The position numbers and the translations under genes are program-made. From assembly GCF_000821245.2 (NCBI RefSeq), contig NZ_LN611424.1:320732-384731 (forward strand): a stretch of DNA of 64,000 nucleotides, given 5' to 3'. Source of the stretch: Virgibacillus senegalensis. GTDB lineage: Bacteria; Bacillota; Bacilli; Bacillales; Amphibacillaceae. The notes below the pieces were generated by a model. The model was not told where the DNA came from and did not search any database. It saw nothing but the letters and a program-made list of their open reading frames with translations. Shown piece after piece: positions 28,167-37,258 of the stretch (position 1 is the first letter of the stretch; every line of letters starts with the position of its first letter).

Positions 28167-29139
28167 CTTCTTTTCCCGAAGATTGGGACCAGGTTGCGAC
28201 TTGGTCATCTTCGTCGAATTCGATAATAACATCTGTTACGCCTCTTTGTGACTTGATTTGTTTCTCAAGTCTGTCCCGCATATCATCTGCCTCGGCAATG
28301 GTCAGTTGGGGATCGACTTCGATTTTCAACTCGACATGGCGTTGATCCCCTTCTTTGATGACATTCAGCCTTTTGATGTCTTTCACCAATTTTTCCTTCA
28401 TAGCAAGGACACCGACCGTAGTTTCCATTTCGGGCACGGTAATTCCCAGTGCACCAGCTGCATTGTCGAGAAAAATTCTTCCTACCACAATAAATAATAA
28501 AAGGGCGATGAGAATGGAAGCATAACCTGTTGCACTATGAAAAGGTGTATAACTGGATAGGGCGATTGCAATCATGGCAATTAACGCACCAATAGTGGCC
28601 ACTAAATCCTCCAGGAAGACTAACTTTGTTGCTGGGTTAGCTTTCTTAACATGTTTGAAACTTTGCGTGACCAGTCCAAGGCCTTTTTTTTCCTTATCGG
28701 GAATATGTTCTGTGATTTCTTTCATTGCCTTTGTAAGGACGAAACCTTCCAAAAGAAAAGATAATCCCAATACACCTATGTTCAGCCAGAACCATCCTTC
28801 GTGCCCGGCGGGCTCCAATACATGGTGGATTCCCTCTTTAATCGTTTCATAAGCAAGAATACCGACAATCAAAACAGCACCAAGCAGAACAAGGTTGACT
28901 AATCGGCCGAACCCGTTCGGAAAACGCTCGGTTGGCGCTTTTTTACTTAAAGCGGATCCAGTAAAAACGAACAATTGGTTGGCTGCATCTGCGTAACTAT
29001 GCATCATTTCCGCAAACATCGCCACATTTCCAGTTATCAAATAAGCGATTGTTTTTATAATCCCGACGACGATATTGACAGTCGCCGCCCATAAGGAGGA
29101 TTTTGTTCCTTGTTTTAAGAGTCTCCATAATTCTCCCAT
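28162..29139 (-). CDS. Cation diffusion facilitator family transporter
   Basis: This 325-residue protein is a CDF-type divalent cation exporter. Six membrane helices are visible; the metal site residues are in EMMHSYADAANQ (helix 2) and FLEDLVATIGA (helix 5). A cytoplasmic C-terminal domain with a ferredoxin-like fold (VELKIEVDP...) ends the chain. The spacing and the ED rather than HD in helix 5 resemble the ZnT9-like branch. The ATG at 29139 is preceded by GGCAGGAG at a short distance; a TTG at 29160 has no ribosome binding site. Metal is unknown. Confidence 0.85.
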   Translation of the reverse strand: MGELWRLLKQGTKSSLWAATVNIVVGIIKTIAYLITGNVAMFAEMMHSYADAANQLFVFTGSALSKKAPTERFPNGFGRLVNLVLLGAVLIVGILAYETIKEGIHHVLEPAGHEGWFWLNIGVLGLSFLLEGFVLTKAMKEITEHIPDKEKKGLGLVTQSFKHVKKANPATKLVFLEDLVATIGALIAMIAIALSSYTPFHSATGYASILIALLLFIVVGRIFLDNAAGALGITVPEMETTVGVLAMKEKLVKDIKRLNVIKEGDQRHVELKIEVDPQLTIAEADDMRDRLEKQIKSQRGVTDVIIEFDEDDQVATWSQSSGKEE

Positions 29140-29293
29140 AACTCCTGCCTTCCTTTCCAAAGATGTTTGTCTAAGCCGTTGATTGTAATGAAACGAGATG
29201 GATTGCTGCTATTTATAATGCCTCTGTTTGGAGAAAATGAAACCTCTTGTCCGACATTTTATGTAATCAGATGACTGACAATGAAGCCAGAAT

Positions 29294-29309
29294 AAGCCTT
29301 CAGGCTTAG
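29294..29309 (+). promoter_or_regulatory. Palindrome upstream of the lia locus
   Basis: TAAGCCT, two bases, AGGCTTA form a perfect inverted repeat about 77 bp before the liaI start, upstream of a weak -10-like TATGAT at 29356. Its place fits a LiaR operator, but the sequence has not been matched to any published site. Confidence 0.4.
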
Positions 29310-29385
29310 TAGAAGTTATAGCTCCAGGTCGTTATATCTTGTTTTGATTCCTTTTATGATAGAAACAAGAAAGGAGGCTATCGAC

Positions 29386-29724
29386 ATGAAAACATTTTTG
29401 TTGCTATTACTAGGTGTGACAGCAGTCGTCCTCATTTTGGCAAATCTCGGGCCGATGATTTTATTGGCTGTCAGTCTGGTTGTTTCCTATTATGCCGTGA
29501 AAAAATTTATTCTAGCAGACACGGTTGGTCAGAAAGTACTTTGGGCCATCGCGGTGCTGGTCGGACTCTCGATTTCGTTGGCCAATCTGCCGGCGTTAAT
29601 TGGCGTTGCTGCCTTTGTCGTCTTGTACTATACCTATAAAAAGTGGAAAAGAGATAAGCAAGATACCAGTTTTCTGGATGAAGATCTCTTTAATGAAACT
29701 GGAAAAGAATCCTGGTTGAACTAA
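29386..29724 (+). CDS. liaI: LiaI-like small membrane protein
   Basis: This 112-residue protein has three to four hydrophobic helices and a charged C-terminal tail. It lies directly before the PspA/LiaH gene, the position and character of LiaI, which anchors LiaH at the membrane in B. subtilis. Sequence similarity to LiaI cannot be judged here; the call rests on context. AAAGGAGG precedes the ATG at 29386. Confidence 0.75.
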   Translation: MKTFLLLLLGVTAVVLILANLGPMILLAVSLVVSYYAVKKFILADTVGQKVLWAIAVLVGLSISLANLPALIGVAAFVVLYYTYKKWKRDKQDTSFLDEDLFNETGKESWLN

Positions 29725-29748
29725 ACCTAATAGAGGAGTTGGATGAAA

Positions 29749-30372
29749 ATGAGTAATTTATTTACAAGAATCAAGGATACCATTTCTGCGGACTTTAATG
29801 AGATGCTCGATCAAAAGGAGCAAAAAAATCCCATCGCACAGTTAAATCAATATGTCCGCCGCTGTGAGCAGGAAGTGAAGAAAATCAGAGGGCTCGTGGA
29901 GAAACAATACGCCCTCAAACAAGAATTCACTAGAGAATACCATCAGGCCGCTGCCATGGCGGACAAGCGTAAACATCAGGCAGAAGTCGCCTTGAAGGCA
30001 AATGAACAGGAGCTGTATGACCAAGCTCATAAAGATCAGGTGTATTTCGAGGAACGGGCGGCTAAGCTGGACTCCATCAGGCAAAGTGCCATTAAAGAAC
30101 TGGAATCGCTGGAAAGTAAATATGTGCAGATGAAGCACAAATTAAAGGACCTTTATGTAAAACGGATGGAATTGAAAGGACGGGAAAACGCTGCTCAAGC
30201 CCACCAAGGGATGAATAGAGTACTGCAAGCCGATCGTTTCGCAGAAAAAAGCTATTCAACTTTTGCGGAAATGGAGGATTATATCGAACGGCTGGAAAAC
30301 CAGGTGAATGCGGAATATCGAAGTTACACGCTTGATGCCCGGATCGCCGAACTAGAAAAAAGAGCGGATTAA
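29749..30372 (+). CDS. liaH: PspA/IM30 family membrane-stress protein (LiaH-like)
   Basis: This 207-residue protein is almost entirely alpha-helical with long coiled coils (for example QLNQYVRRCEQEVKKIRGLV), as in PspA, Vipp1 and LiaH, which polymerise on damaged membranes. The N-terminal NLFTRIKDTI forms the amphipathic helix. The second ATG (29749) is preferred because it is ten bases from AGAGGAG; the ATG at 29743 is only four. It follows liaI after 24 bases. In B. subtilis LiaH is strongly induced by bacitracin and other lipid II-targeting antibiotics. Confidence 0.9.
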   Translation: MSNLFTRIKDTISADFNEMLDQKEQKNPIAQLNQYVRRCEQEVKKIRGLVEKQYALKQEFTREYHQAAAMADKRKHQAEVALKANEQELYDQAHKDQVYFEERAAKLDSIRQSAIKELESLESKYVQMKHKLKDLYVKRMELKGRENAAQAHQGMNRVLQADRFAEKSYSTFAEMEDYIERLENQVNAEYRSYTLDARIAELEKRAD

Positions 30373-30430
30373 GTAGGGGGCTTCTCCTTCTCTTCAGGTT
30401 CTGGTAATCTAAAAGGGAAACATTATCAGC

Positions 30431-30640
30431 ATGTTTCAAAGGCGTACTTCTATCGTACGCCTTATTCTACTGTTGATTTCTGACTGCTTATTGGGAAAAT
30501 TCCTTGTAAACAAACATATGATACATTCGATGAATCCGGGTGTGTTTTTTGCTGGCTCAGTGTTATTCATCCACCGTTATATGTTGATTGATCAGCAGAT
30601 GCCCAGCGAGGTGCTTTTCCGAAGCGGAATTGGTTCCTAA
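30431..30640 (+). CDS. Possible 69-aa membrane protein between liaH and liaF
   Basis: An ATG frame with two hydrophobic stretches (IVRLILLLISDCLL and FFAGSVLFIHRYML) occupies the place where B. subtilis has liaG, but shows no likeness to LiaG. Its 5' part overlaps a strong hairpin and the ribosome binding site is weak (AAAAGGG, distant), so it may be chance. Confidence 0.28.
   Translation: MFQRRTSIVRLILLLISDCLLGKFLVNKHMIHSMNPGVFFAGSVLFIHRYMLIDQQMPSEVLFRSGIGS
30441..30466 (+). terminator. Weak terminator / processing hairpin after liaH
   Basis: GGCGTAC pairs perfectly with GTACGCC (loop TTCTATC), followed by TTATTCT. A weak terminator here would let most transcripts end after liaIH while some read into liaFSR, as in the B. 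subtilis lia operon. Confidence 0.65.
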
Positions 30641-30687
30641 ATATTTGCTTTTAGAAAACAGCTTATTAGAAAAAGAGGAGTAGCCTT

Positions 30688-31413
30688 ATGTTTAATCGTA
30701 AAAATACAGACCTCATTGTTATGATTTTGCTGATTACGGTCGTCATCTTTGTGTTTGAATTGCTTTTTGACGGTCCATGGCTTCTCTTCTGTATTATTAT
30801 GTACATCGCAGCGATCTACTACGGCCGACTGCATATTGACAAGTCTTGGGGAAGGCTCGTTTTTTGGGCTGGGTTGGTCGGCTTGATCATTACAATATTA
30901 AACACCACTGCATTTAGATTTTTACTGTTGACCTCTTTGGCATACCTAATGTACAGATGGTATCATTCCAAAAAACAACCAGTATATCATAAACCACAGT
31001 TCGAGAAGGACGGTTCCGGAGAAGGGGCGATTCAGCGACCGACAATCTTCACGAATAAATGGTTCGGTCGTCAGAAAACAAGTACAAAACCTTATGAATG
31101 GCAGGATATCAATATACAAACAGGAATCGGCGATGCTGTCATTGATATGAACAACACCGTTCTTCCGAAAGGAGAAGCGGTTATATTCATTCGAAATCTT
31201 TTTGGCAATATGGAAATTCTTGTCCCTTATGAGGTGGAAGTAAGCATCAGTCATTCTACCTTGTTCGGTTCGGCCGAGATACTTGACTATGCTGAAGACC
31301 ACATGTGGAATAAGGTCATCCATATCGAATCAGAGAATTATCAACATGCCAAACAAAAGGTGAAGATTGTCACATCCACACTGGCCGGCAAGATAGAGGT
31401 GAAGCGCGTATGA
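30688..31413 (+). CDS. liaF: LiaF-like inhibitor of the LiaRS system
   Basis: LiaF (241 residues) has four N-terminal membrane helices and a soluble C-terminal beta-rich domain (from about residue 125, around IQTGIGDAVIDMNN) typical of the family. In B. subtilis LiaF keeps the LiaS kinase inactive without stress. AGAGGAG precedes the ATG. The stop codon overlaps the liaS start. Confidence 0.9.
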   Translation: MFNRKNTDLIVMILLITVVIFVFELLFDGPWLLFCIIMYIAAIYYGRLHIDKSWGRLVFWAGLVGLIITILNTTAFRFLLLTSLAYLMYRWYHSKKQPVYHKPQFEKDGSGEGAIQRPTIFTNKWFGRQKTSTKPYEWQDINIQTGIGDAVIDMNNTVLPKGEAVIFIRNLFGNMEILVPYEVEVSISHSTLFGSAEILDYAEDHMWNKVIHIESENYQHAKQKVKIVTSTLAGKIEVKRV

Positions 31414-32450
31414 GAAACGTCTTACAGCGTTCACTTGTGGTTGGTTTGTTGACATCCTTGATACTCCTGGTTGTTTTTACTGCAGTTTTCTTTTTTGGTT
31501 TTCCACTTGATGAGTGGCAAGATCTGTGGCAGCGAAAAATATGGGAATTGCCATTTGTTGTTTTTATCATCACGATTACCCTGGTAGCAGGTGGAAGTTT
31601 CGGGGTGGCGGAAGGCTTGTACTGGAAAAAGCAGCTAACTGGGTTGGAAGCTGCACTGAAAAGGAATCGGGACAATCGGAAGCTTCCACAAGATAAAGCT
31701 TCATTAGCTGAAGTGCAAGCATTACATGAAAGAGCCGGAAATCTTCAGCGATACATGGACGAACAAACGAAACTGGCTCAAAAAATGGCAACGGAACGGG
31801 TAGAGAATCAGGAAAAGGAGATTGAAAGGGTAATATCAGAGGAAAGGAACCGGCTGGCAAGGGAGTTGCATGACTCGGTCAGCCAGGAGTTGTTCGCAGC
31901 TTCTATGCTAATTTCCGCGCTTAATGAGCTGAACAAGGATGAAGTTGTATCTGTCCAACTCAAACAAATCGAAGCCATGATTCAGCAATCCCAATTGGAA
32001 ATGCGGGCGCTCCTCCTGCATTTACGACCTGCTGCTTTGAAAGGAAAATCGCTGCAGCAAGGGATCGAGCAACTGCTGGGAGAACTGAAACAAAAGGTAC
32101 CGATAACAATTTCCTGGAAAATGGACCATGTACAGCTTGAGAGAGGTATAGAAGACCATCTTTTCAGGATTTTGCAAGAGTCGGTTTCCAATACGCTTCG
32201 ACACGCAAAAGCCCACTCACTGGATATCCTGTTGATCGAAAGGGAAGGACAGGTTGTTTTACGGGTAATTGATGACGGGATTGGATTCCAGGTAGAAGAA
32301 AGCCAGTCGGGATCCTATGGCTTGCAAAACATGAAAGAACGGGCAGCCGAGATAGGGGCTGTCATCAAAATCATTAGCTTACCGGATAAAGGGACAAGAT
32401 TGGAAGTAAGGGTACCGGTACTAAAATCAGAGGGTGATGTGGATGATTAA
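31410..32450 (+). CDS. liaS: Intramembrane-sensing histidine kinase LiaS
   Basis: LiaS (346 residues) has two membrane helices separated by a short extracellular loop, a HAMP-like coiled linker, a HisKA_3 domain with His154 in [12 protein letters not shown], and an ATPase domain with NTLRHAKAH and DDGIGF. The small extracellular loop fits indirect sensing through LiaF. It overlaps liaF by 4 bases and liaR by 8. Confidence 0.95.
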   Translation: MRNVLQRSLVVGLLTSLILLVVFTAVFFFGFPLDEWQDLWQRKIWELPFVVFIITITLVAGGSFGVAEGLYWKKQLTGLEAALKRNRDNRKLPQDKASLAEVQALHERAGNLQRYMDEQTKLAQKMATERVENQEKEIERVISEERNRLARELHDSVSQELFAASMLISALNELNKDEVVSVQLKQIEAMIQQSQLEMRALLLHLRPAALKGKSLQQGIEQLLGELKQKVPITISWKMDHVQLERGIEDHLFRILQESVSNTLRHAKAHSLDILLIEREGQVVLRVIDDGIGFQVEESQSGSYGLQNMKERAAEIGAVIKIISLPDKGTRLEVRVPVLKSEGDVDD

Positions 32451-33078
32451 GGTATTGTTTGTCGACGATCATGAAATGGTCCGGATTGGAGTAAGTGCTT
32501 ACTTGGCTACCCAGCTGGATATTGAAGTGGTTGCCGAAGCAGATAATGGCAAAAAGGCAGTTGATTTGGCATTGGAGCTTCGCCCGGACATTATTTTGAT
32601 GGATTTGGTGATGGAGGAAATGGATGGGATCGAAGCGACGGAGAAGATTGTCCAAAATTGGCCGGAGGCGAAAATCATTGTCGTAACCAGTTTTATCGAT
32701 GATGAGAAAGTGTACCCGGCATTAGAAGCAGGCGCTTCCAGTTACTTGCTGAAAACATCGAAGGCGAGTGAAATAGCTGAGGCAATACGTGCCACTTTTC
32801 AAGGAGAATCGGTTTTTGAACCGGAAGTGACCAATAAGGTCATGTCAAAAATGAGACACAGACGATCATCCCTTCCGCATGAAAGCTTGACTGCAAGGGA
32901 GATGGAAGTGTTGTTGCTGGTGGCTCAAGGAAAGACCAATCAGGAAATAGCGGATGAGCTTTTCATAGCCTTGAAAACAGCGAAAGTACACGTCAGCAAC
33001 ATATTGAGCAAGCTCGAGGTGCAGGATCGCACCCAGGCTGCTGTGTATGCCCATCGACAAGGGCTTGTTCAACAGTGA
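32443..33078 (+). CDS. liaR: NarL/LuxR-family response regulator LiaR
   Basis: LiaR (211 residues) has a receiver domain with phospho-acceptor Asp54 in IILMDLVME and a C-terminal LuxR-type helix-turn-helix ([20 protein letters not shown]). It should be phosphorylated by LiaS and activate liaIH. The ATG at 32443 is well spaced from AGAGGGTG; GTG 32434 and ATG 32437 overlap that site. Confidence 0.95.
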   Translation: MIKVLFVDDHEMVRIGVSAYLATQLDIEVVAEADNGKKAVDLALELRPDIILMDLVMEEMDGIEATEKIVQNWPEAKIIVVTSFIDDEKVYPALEAGASSYLLKTSKASEIAEAIRATFQGESVFEPEVTNKVMSKMRHRRSSLPHESLTAREMEVLLLVAQGKTNQEIADELFIALKTAKVHVSNILSKLEVQDRTQAAVYAHRQGLVQQ

Positions 33079-33137
33079 AATAACGGAACAAACCTGACAC
33101 ATGGAACGTTTAATTGTTAAACTTTATACCTCTCCGT

Positions 33138-33163
33138 AAAAAAGGCAGCCCTTTAAGGCCGCC
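33138..33163 (-). terminator. Terminator of the ypmRS genes
   Basis: On the minus strand GGCGGCC pairs with GGCTGCC (one mismatch) and is followed by TTTTTT, ten bases after the YpmS stop. Confidence 0.75.
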
Positions 33164-33172
33164 GCATTGTCT

Positions 33173-33787
33173 TCAAAGACCTAATGTTTCATTTGGTACT
33201 TTTATTCGGAAGGAAATATCGTCATTCTTTAAGTCGAATTTTTCCGCTTTTACTTTGAAGTTGCTCTTTATGTCCATTTGGGTGATGGCGATATATATTT
33301 GTTCTTTATCGGGATTGACGACCACCCAGTCTGGAGTTGGGTAACTTTTATTCAAATACTCCAATACTTTCCTGTTAGGAAGGTATAATAATCCGAGTGA
33401 AATATCCTTCTGTTTTAGGACAAGGTCTCCGTTTTCCTGCACGATTGGTTCTAAGCGGATGGAAAAAGGAATATCGGTGCTAAATGCCCGTAATGTACCG
33501 GTGAATTGCACGTCATCCTCAAGAGACACTTCGTATTTTCCGGTAGTATCCTGGAACATTTGGTCTATATAAGCATTAACCAATTCATTGACGTTTTCTT
33601 TACTGGAAGTGACCGTGAATTCGGCCCCAGGTACTTGCTCCAGCTCTTCCCAATCAAGCGACGGATTTGACCAGGAAGGAATGAATATCAGAAACAGCAG
33701 GATCAGAATGACAGCTGCATCTATACCTAACAGTACTAGAAACCAACGCTTCCAATTCCTCCGTTTCTGCAGTTTTTCTTCGCTCAT
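33173..33787 (-). CDS. ypmS: YpmS family membrane-anchored protein (DUF2140)
   Basis: This 204-residue protein has a basic N-terminus, one membrane helix (residues about 15-37) and an extracytoplasmic domain. Together with the adjacent YpmR lipase-like gene it reproduces the B. subtilis ypmR-ypmS pair. Function is not known. It starts 27 bases after ypmR ends. Confidence 0.85.
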   Translation of the reverse strand: MSEEKLQKRRNWKRWFLVLLGIDAAVILILLFLIFIPSWSNPSLDWEELEQVPGAEFTVTSSKENVNELVNAYIDQMFQDTTGKYEVSLEDDVQFTGTLRAFSTDIPFSIRLEPIVQENGDLVLKQKDISLGLLYLPNRKVLEYLNKSYPTPDWVVVNPDKEQIYIAITQMDIKSNFKVKAEKFDLKNDDISFRIKVPNETLGL

Positions 33788-33814
33788 TGTTTCATTCCCC
33801 TATCTTGGTAAGGC

Positions 33815-34744
33815 TTACTCTGATCGTTCTATTTCCGGCCTGATATATTCAAGCACCCGTTCAGCCATCAACTTATAGCCGACAGGGTTCGGGTGGAAGT
33901 TATCTTCGTATAGTAAGTTCTGTTCCGCATTCGCAAATAAATCTTTGGTCGGAATGTAGTTGACTTGATCATATTCTAAAGCTACGCTACTTCCTGTCCC
34001 GTTCCAATCATCAATGATTTGGCCTAATTGTTCGACATCATTGAAATAATTGGCAAAAGGGTTATAAAATCCAATCAAATAAATGGTTGCATCTGGATTT
34101 AATTGCAGCATTTCATCAAAGATACTTCGTAAACGTTCCCTGTAATTTGCCTGTTCTTTTACAAATGGTTCGTATTCCAGGTTGGTAAAATTATCTTTTA
34201 CGACTTTCATGATATCATTTGCTCCAATGGTAATCAGGACGATATCAGCATCCTCGAGGGAATCCTTTATTTCGGTCTGATCCAGGCGCTTTAGCAGCTG
34301 ATCGGAACGGTTTCCCCGTTTTCCATAGTTGACGATATCCACTTCCTGCTTCCCGTCATCATTCAAGGTATTTTGAAGAATTCCTACATAACCGCCATTA
34401 TGTGAGGTATCACCAACACCTTGGGTTAACGAGTCCCCAATAGCCACAATATCCAAGTCTTTTTTCACAAACAAACCGAGTGCGCTCTCGATAACCTGGC
34501 TGACTCTATCCTTTAGGTCCTCAGCCAAGGGTTGTTCCTCTTCTTCTGTTTCTTCGGCTTTTTGCAGTTCGGTATCCTCTGGTATGTCTTCTGAGACCTC
34601 AAGGTCTTTCTCTTGTGTATCCTGACTTATATTTTTTTCTGCATGATCGTTTTCATTGGGCTGCATTGCCTGAAAAGTGACAATCGACAGCAGTAAAATC
34701 AACAAAACGGCACCGATGAAAATCGTGGGGTATTTATTTCGCAA
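33815..34744 (-). CDS. ypmR: YpmR-like SGNH/GDSL lipase-esterase
   Basis: This protein of about 309 residues has one N-terminal membrane anchor, an acidic linker of about 60 residues (many Glu and Asp), then an SGNH hydrolase domain. The nucleophile is in AIGDSLTQG, the oxyanion Asn in IGANDIM, and the catalytic Asp-His in DNFHPNPVG. It should be an extracytoplasmic esterase or lipase. TTG 34744 is favoured because AGTAGGTG is six bases before it; the alternative GTG at 34753 abuts that site. It is followed by ypmS. Confidence 0.87.
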   Translation of the reverse strand: MRNKYPTIFIGAVLLILLLSIVTFQAMQPNENDHAEKNISQDTQEKDLEVSEDIPEDTELQKAEETEEEEQPLAEDLKDRVSQVIESALGLFVKKDLDIVAIGDSLTQGVGDTSHNGGYVGILQNTLNDDGKQEVDIVNYGKRGNRSDQLLKRLDQTEIKDSLEDADIVLITIGANDIMKVVKDNFTNLEYEPFVKEQANYRERLRSIFDEMLQLNPDATIYLIGFYNPFANYFNDVEQLGQIIDDWNGTGSSVALEYDQVNYIPTKDLFANAEQNLLYEDNFHPNPVGYKLMAERVLEYIRPEIERSE

Positions 34745-34974
34745 TCTTATCACACCTACTATGCAATATATTAATTCAATATTAAAAGAATATTCCCCTC
34801 ATCTTAGTTGTGGAAACGTGCGAAGGACAGTCGATCTCTATCAGTTGTTCGTACCATGTAAAAATATCGGCAAGGCCGATATACGGGTTACTAATAGTAT
34901 ACAATATGATACCATGTCTTGCGCTATCAGCCATAATTATTTTCGGTCAATGAAAAAAGAGATTGGAGAATAAA

Positions 34975-35010
34975 GAAAAAACCGGACTAGAGAATACTAG
35001 TGTCCGGTTT
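34975..35010 (-). terminator. Terminator of the isomerase gene
   Basis: AAACCGGAC pairs with GTCCGGTTT around an inner CTAG/CTAG stem and ends in six T residues on the minus strand, 17 bases after the stop codon. Confidence 0.88.
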
Positions 35011-35027
35011 ATAAATAAAGGATGTTG

Positions 35028-35996
35028 TCAGGTCCACCACATTTCTCCGACTTGTTCTTTCAGTATGACAGGTTGAAGATTCTCGACCGCTTTAGTGAAT
35101 CCTTCATCAATAGACATCAAGCCATCTTCATGTTCAATACTAACCACGTAGTCATATCCAACCAGACGCAAAGCACTGGTGATATCAGCCCACGCTTTTC
35201 TTCCATGTCCAAAACCGACCGTCCGGAAATACCAAGCTCTGCTGCGCATCTCGTTATAAGGTGTCATATCCGTCAGTCCTTGCCGATTCATATTTTGCTG
35301 GTCGATGATGGTATCTTTCGCATGGAAGTGATGGATGGCATCTGCATCTCCAAGAATTTTAATTGCTTCTACGGGATCAATGCCCTGCCACCACATATGG
35401 CTAGGATCCAAGTTAGCTCCGATTGCAGTGCCGCATGCTTCCCGAAGCTTTAACATGGTTGCGGGTGTATGGACAGAAAATCCGCCATGGAGTTCGAGAC
35501 CTATTTTCACGTGATGAGAAGCTGCGAAATCATTGATATCTTTCCAGTATGGAATGAGCTTTTCCTCCCATTGCCATTTCAGTACTTCCTGATAATCATG
35601 CGGCCATGCTGCCACCGGCCAATTTGGATAAAGAGCGCCATCATGGTCTCCTGGACAGCCCGAGAAGGTGTTCACAACCTGTACTCCTAATTGAGATGCC
35701 AATTTTATCGTGTTGCGGAGCAGCTTATCTGCGGGATCAGCTACCTTGTTCTGGGGATGCAGCGGATTGGAATGGCAGCTTAAAGCACTGATCATCAGCC
35801 CTTTATCAGCCAGTTTTTGAAGCATTTCCTGTTGATTATCAGGATTGTCCAATAGTTCTTCTATCTGGCAATGAGCATTCCCGGGGTATCCTCCAGTTCC
35901 CAGTTCAACTGCTTCCAATCCCTTGGAAGAAACATAATCGACCATGTCATCAAACGTTCTATCTGAGCATAAAACAGTAAAAACACCTAATTTCAT
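35028..35996 (-). CDS. Sugar phosphate isomerase/epimerase (TIM barrel, AP-endonuclease 2 fold)
   Basis: This 322-residue protein belongs to the xylose-isomerase-like TIM barrel superfamily. Metal-site residues are visible in GLELHGGFSVH, ANLDPSHMWWQG, HHFHAKDT and SIEHEDGL. Relatives act on inositol derivatives (IolE, IolI) or keto-sugars. It is divergent from a LacI-type regulator and near a Gfo/Idh/MocA dehydrogenase, a pairing common in inositol and 3-keto-glycoside pathways. The ATG follows AAGGGGGAGAGG. Substrate is not known. Confidence 0.85.
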   Translation of the reverse strand: MKLGVFTVLCSDRTFDDMVDYVSSKGLEAVELGTGGYPGNAHCQIEELLDNPDNQQEMLQKLADKGLMISALSCHSNPLHPQNKVADPADKLLRNTIKLASQLGVQVVNTFSGCPGDHDGALYPNWPVAAWPHDYQEVLKWQWEEKLIPYWKDINDFAASHHVKIGLELHGGFSVHTPATMLKLREACGTAIGANLDPSHMWWQGIDPVEAIKILGDADAIHHFHAKDTIIDQQNMNRQGLTDMTPYNEMRSRAWYFRTVGFGHGRKAWADITSALRLVGYDYVVSIEHEDGLMSIDEGFTKAVENLQPVILKEQVGEMWWT

Positions 35997-36025
35997 CTTC
36001 CTCTCCCCCTTTGTGATACCTGCAT

Positions 36026-36039
36026 TGTAATCCTTTACA
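36026..36039 (-). promoter_or_regulatory. LacI-family operator, isomerase-proximal
   Basis: On the minus strand this reads TGTAAAGGATTACA, one base different from the two TGTAAACGATTACA sites at 36104 and 37207. It lies about 30 bases before the isomerase start codon and could repress that gene. Confidence 0.65.
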
Positions 36040-36068
36040 TAAAAAGTTACTTAGTTTTACAAAAACAA

Positions 36069-36097
36069 TTGACAGACTCTTTTTCGTCCAGTACTAT
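36069..36097 (+). promoter_or_regulatory. Promoter of the LacI-family regulator gene
   Basis: TTGACA (36069-36074) and TACTAT (36092-36097) are 17 bp apart. The start point would be near 36104, inside the operator, as expected for autorepression. Confidence 0.8.
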
Positions 36098-36103
36098 TTG
36101 TAT

Positions 36104-36117
36104 TGTAAACGATTACA
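36104..36117 (+). promoter_or_regulatory. LacI-family / cre-like operator upstream of the regulator
   Basis: TGTAAACGATTACA is palindromic with the central CG of LacI-family operators. It also satisfies the catabolite-response consensus TGWAANCGNTNWCA, so CcpA could bind too. It overlaps the predicted transcription start. Confidence 0.75.
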
Positions 36118-36153
36118 AAAAATAACGCAATGTAGAAAGAAGGACTGGGTAAG

Positions 36154-37143
36154 ATGGCAACAATCCACCAGGTCGCAAAGCAAGCAGGGGTATCTGTGGC
36201 AACAGTCTCTAGAGTTTTGAATGGGCAAGACTCTGTCACGGCAAAAACAAGAATTAAAGTAGAAGATGCAATCAAGAAACTAAATTATGAACCTAGTCTT
36301 CTTGGCCGGAATTTAAGAAACTCTGAAAGCAGGCTCCTGTTAGTCCTACTCCCGAACATATCGAATCCTTTCTACTCAGAAATCATCAATGGAATTGAGA
36401 CCACAGCAATCGCCTTGAATTATAATATCCTCCTTTGCGAAACCGACACCAATGCGGAAAGAGAGAATATTTACTTTGATTTGGTACGTAAAAAGATGGC
36501 CGATGGTATCATTTCTATGGACCCGGCTGTTAATATCGACACTCTCGTGAAACTAGCCGAAAATCACGCTATCATCCAATGCAGTGAATATGCTGTCGAC
36601 AGTGGGATCCCTTATGTGACAATTGATAATGTTTCCGCTGCTTATCGTGCTGTGAAGCATTTAATAAGAATAGGGCATCAGAAAATTGCATTGATTAACT
36701 CGGATGAAAAATACCTGTATGCCCGTCAACGGCAGCTTGGTTACCAAAAAGCATTGGAAGAAAACGATATGGAATTAGAGGACAGCTTGATTATCCACAC
36801 CCAGGGACTTGATTTTTCCAGTGGCCAACAGGCGATGAAAAAAATTCTGATGCAAGAAGAACGTCCATCCGCCATTTTTGCGGTATCCGACTTGCTTGCC
36901 ATCGGAGCGCTGAAAGAAATTCACAGTCAAGGGTTAAGAGTACCGGAAGACATAGCGATAGTCGGTTTTGACAAAATTGCTTTTTCGAATATGACACACC
37001 CTACGTTGACAACTATTTCGCAGCCGATGTATGAGATGGGGAAGACGGCTGCCGAAATGCTCGTCAAGAAAATTCAGGGAGTAGAAGTGGAAAGTATCAT
37101 TTTGGATCATGAATTAGTAATCAGGGAGTCTACTTTAGGTTGA
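36154..37143 (+). CDS. LacI-family transcriptional regulator
   Basis: This 329-residue repressor has an N-terminal helix-turn-helix (TIHQVAKQAGVSVATVSRVLNG), a hinge helix (PSLLGRNLR) and a periplasmic-binding-protein-like effector domain (from LLLVLLPNISNPF to the end). It probably controls the neighbouring isomerase, importer and dehydrogenase genes through the TGTAA(A)CGATTACA sites. The start ATG follows AGAAGGA. The effector should be the transported sugar or a breakdown product. Confidence 0.93.
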   Translation: MATIHQVAKQAGVSVATVSRVLNGQDSVTAKTRIKVEDAIKKLNYEPSLLGRNLRNSESRLLLVLLPNISNPFYSEIINGIETTAIALNYNILLCETDTNAERENIYFDLVRKKMADGIISMDPAVNIDTLVKLAENHAIIQCSEYAVDSGIPYVTIDNVSAAYRAVKHLIRIGHQKIALINSDEKYLYARQRQLGYQKALEENDMELEDSLIIHTQGLDFSSGQQAMKKILMQEERPSAIFAVSDLLAIGALKEIHSQGLRVPEDIAIVGFDKIAFSNMTHPTLTTISQPMYEMGKTAAEMLVKKIQGVEVESIILDHELVIRESTLG

Positions 37144-37154
37144 TCGACAACAAA

Positions 37155-37196
37155 GACTGGCACTGTGATATCAAGGTATTCTTGATATTAGAGTGC
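37155..37196 (+). other. Hairpin between the regulator and importer genes
   Basis: GCACT with AGTGC and GATATCAAG with CTTGATAT form an interrupted stem. No T tract follows, so this is either a weak attenuator or an mRNA-stabilising structure. Confidence 0.45.
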
Positions 37197-37206
37197 TGGC
37201 CTTATA

Positions 37207-37220
37207 TGTAAACGATTACA
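37207..37220 (+). promoter_or_regulatory. LacI-family / cre-like operator upstream of the ABC importer
   Basis: This is an exact copy of TGTAAACGATTACA at 36104-36117, 39 bases before the GTG start of the binding protein gene. Confidence 0.75.
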
Positions 37221-37258
37221 TTAAAGCGAGCTTCCAAAAACAAAAAAGGGGTGGAGAA

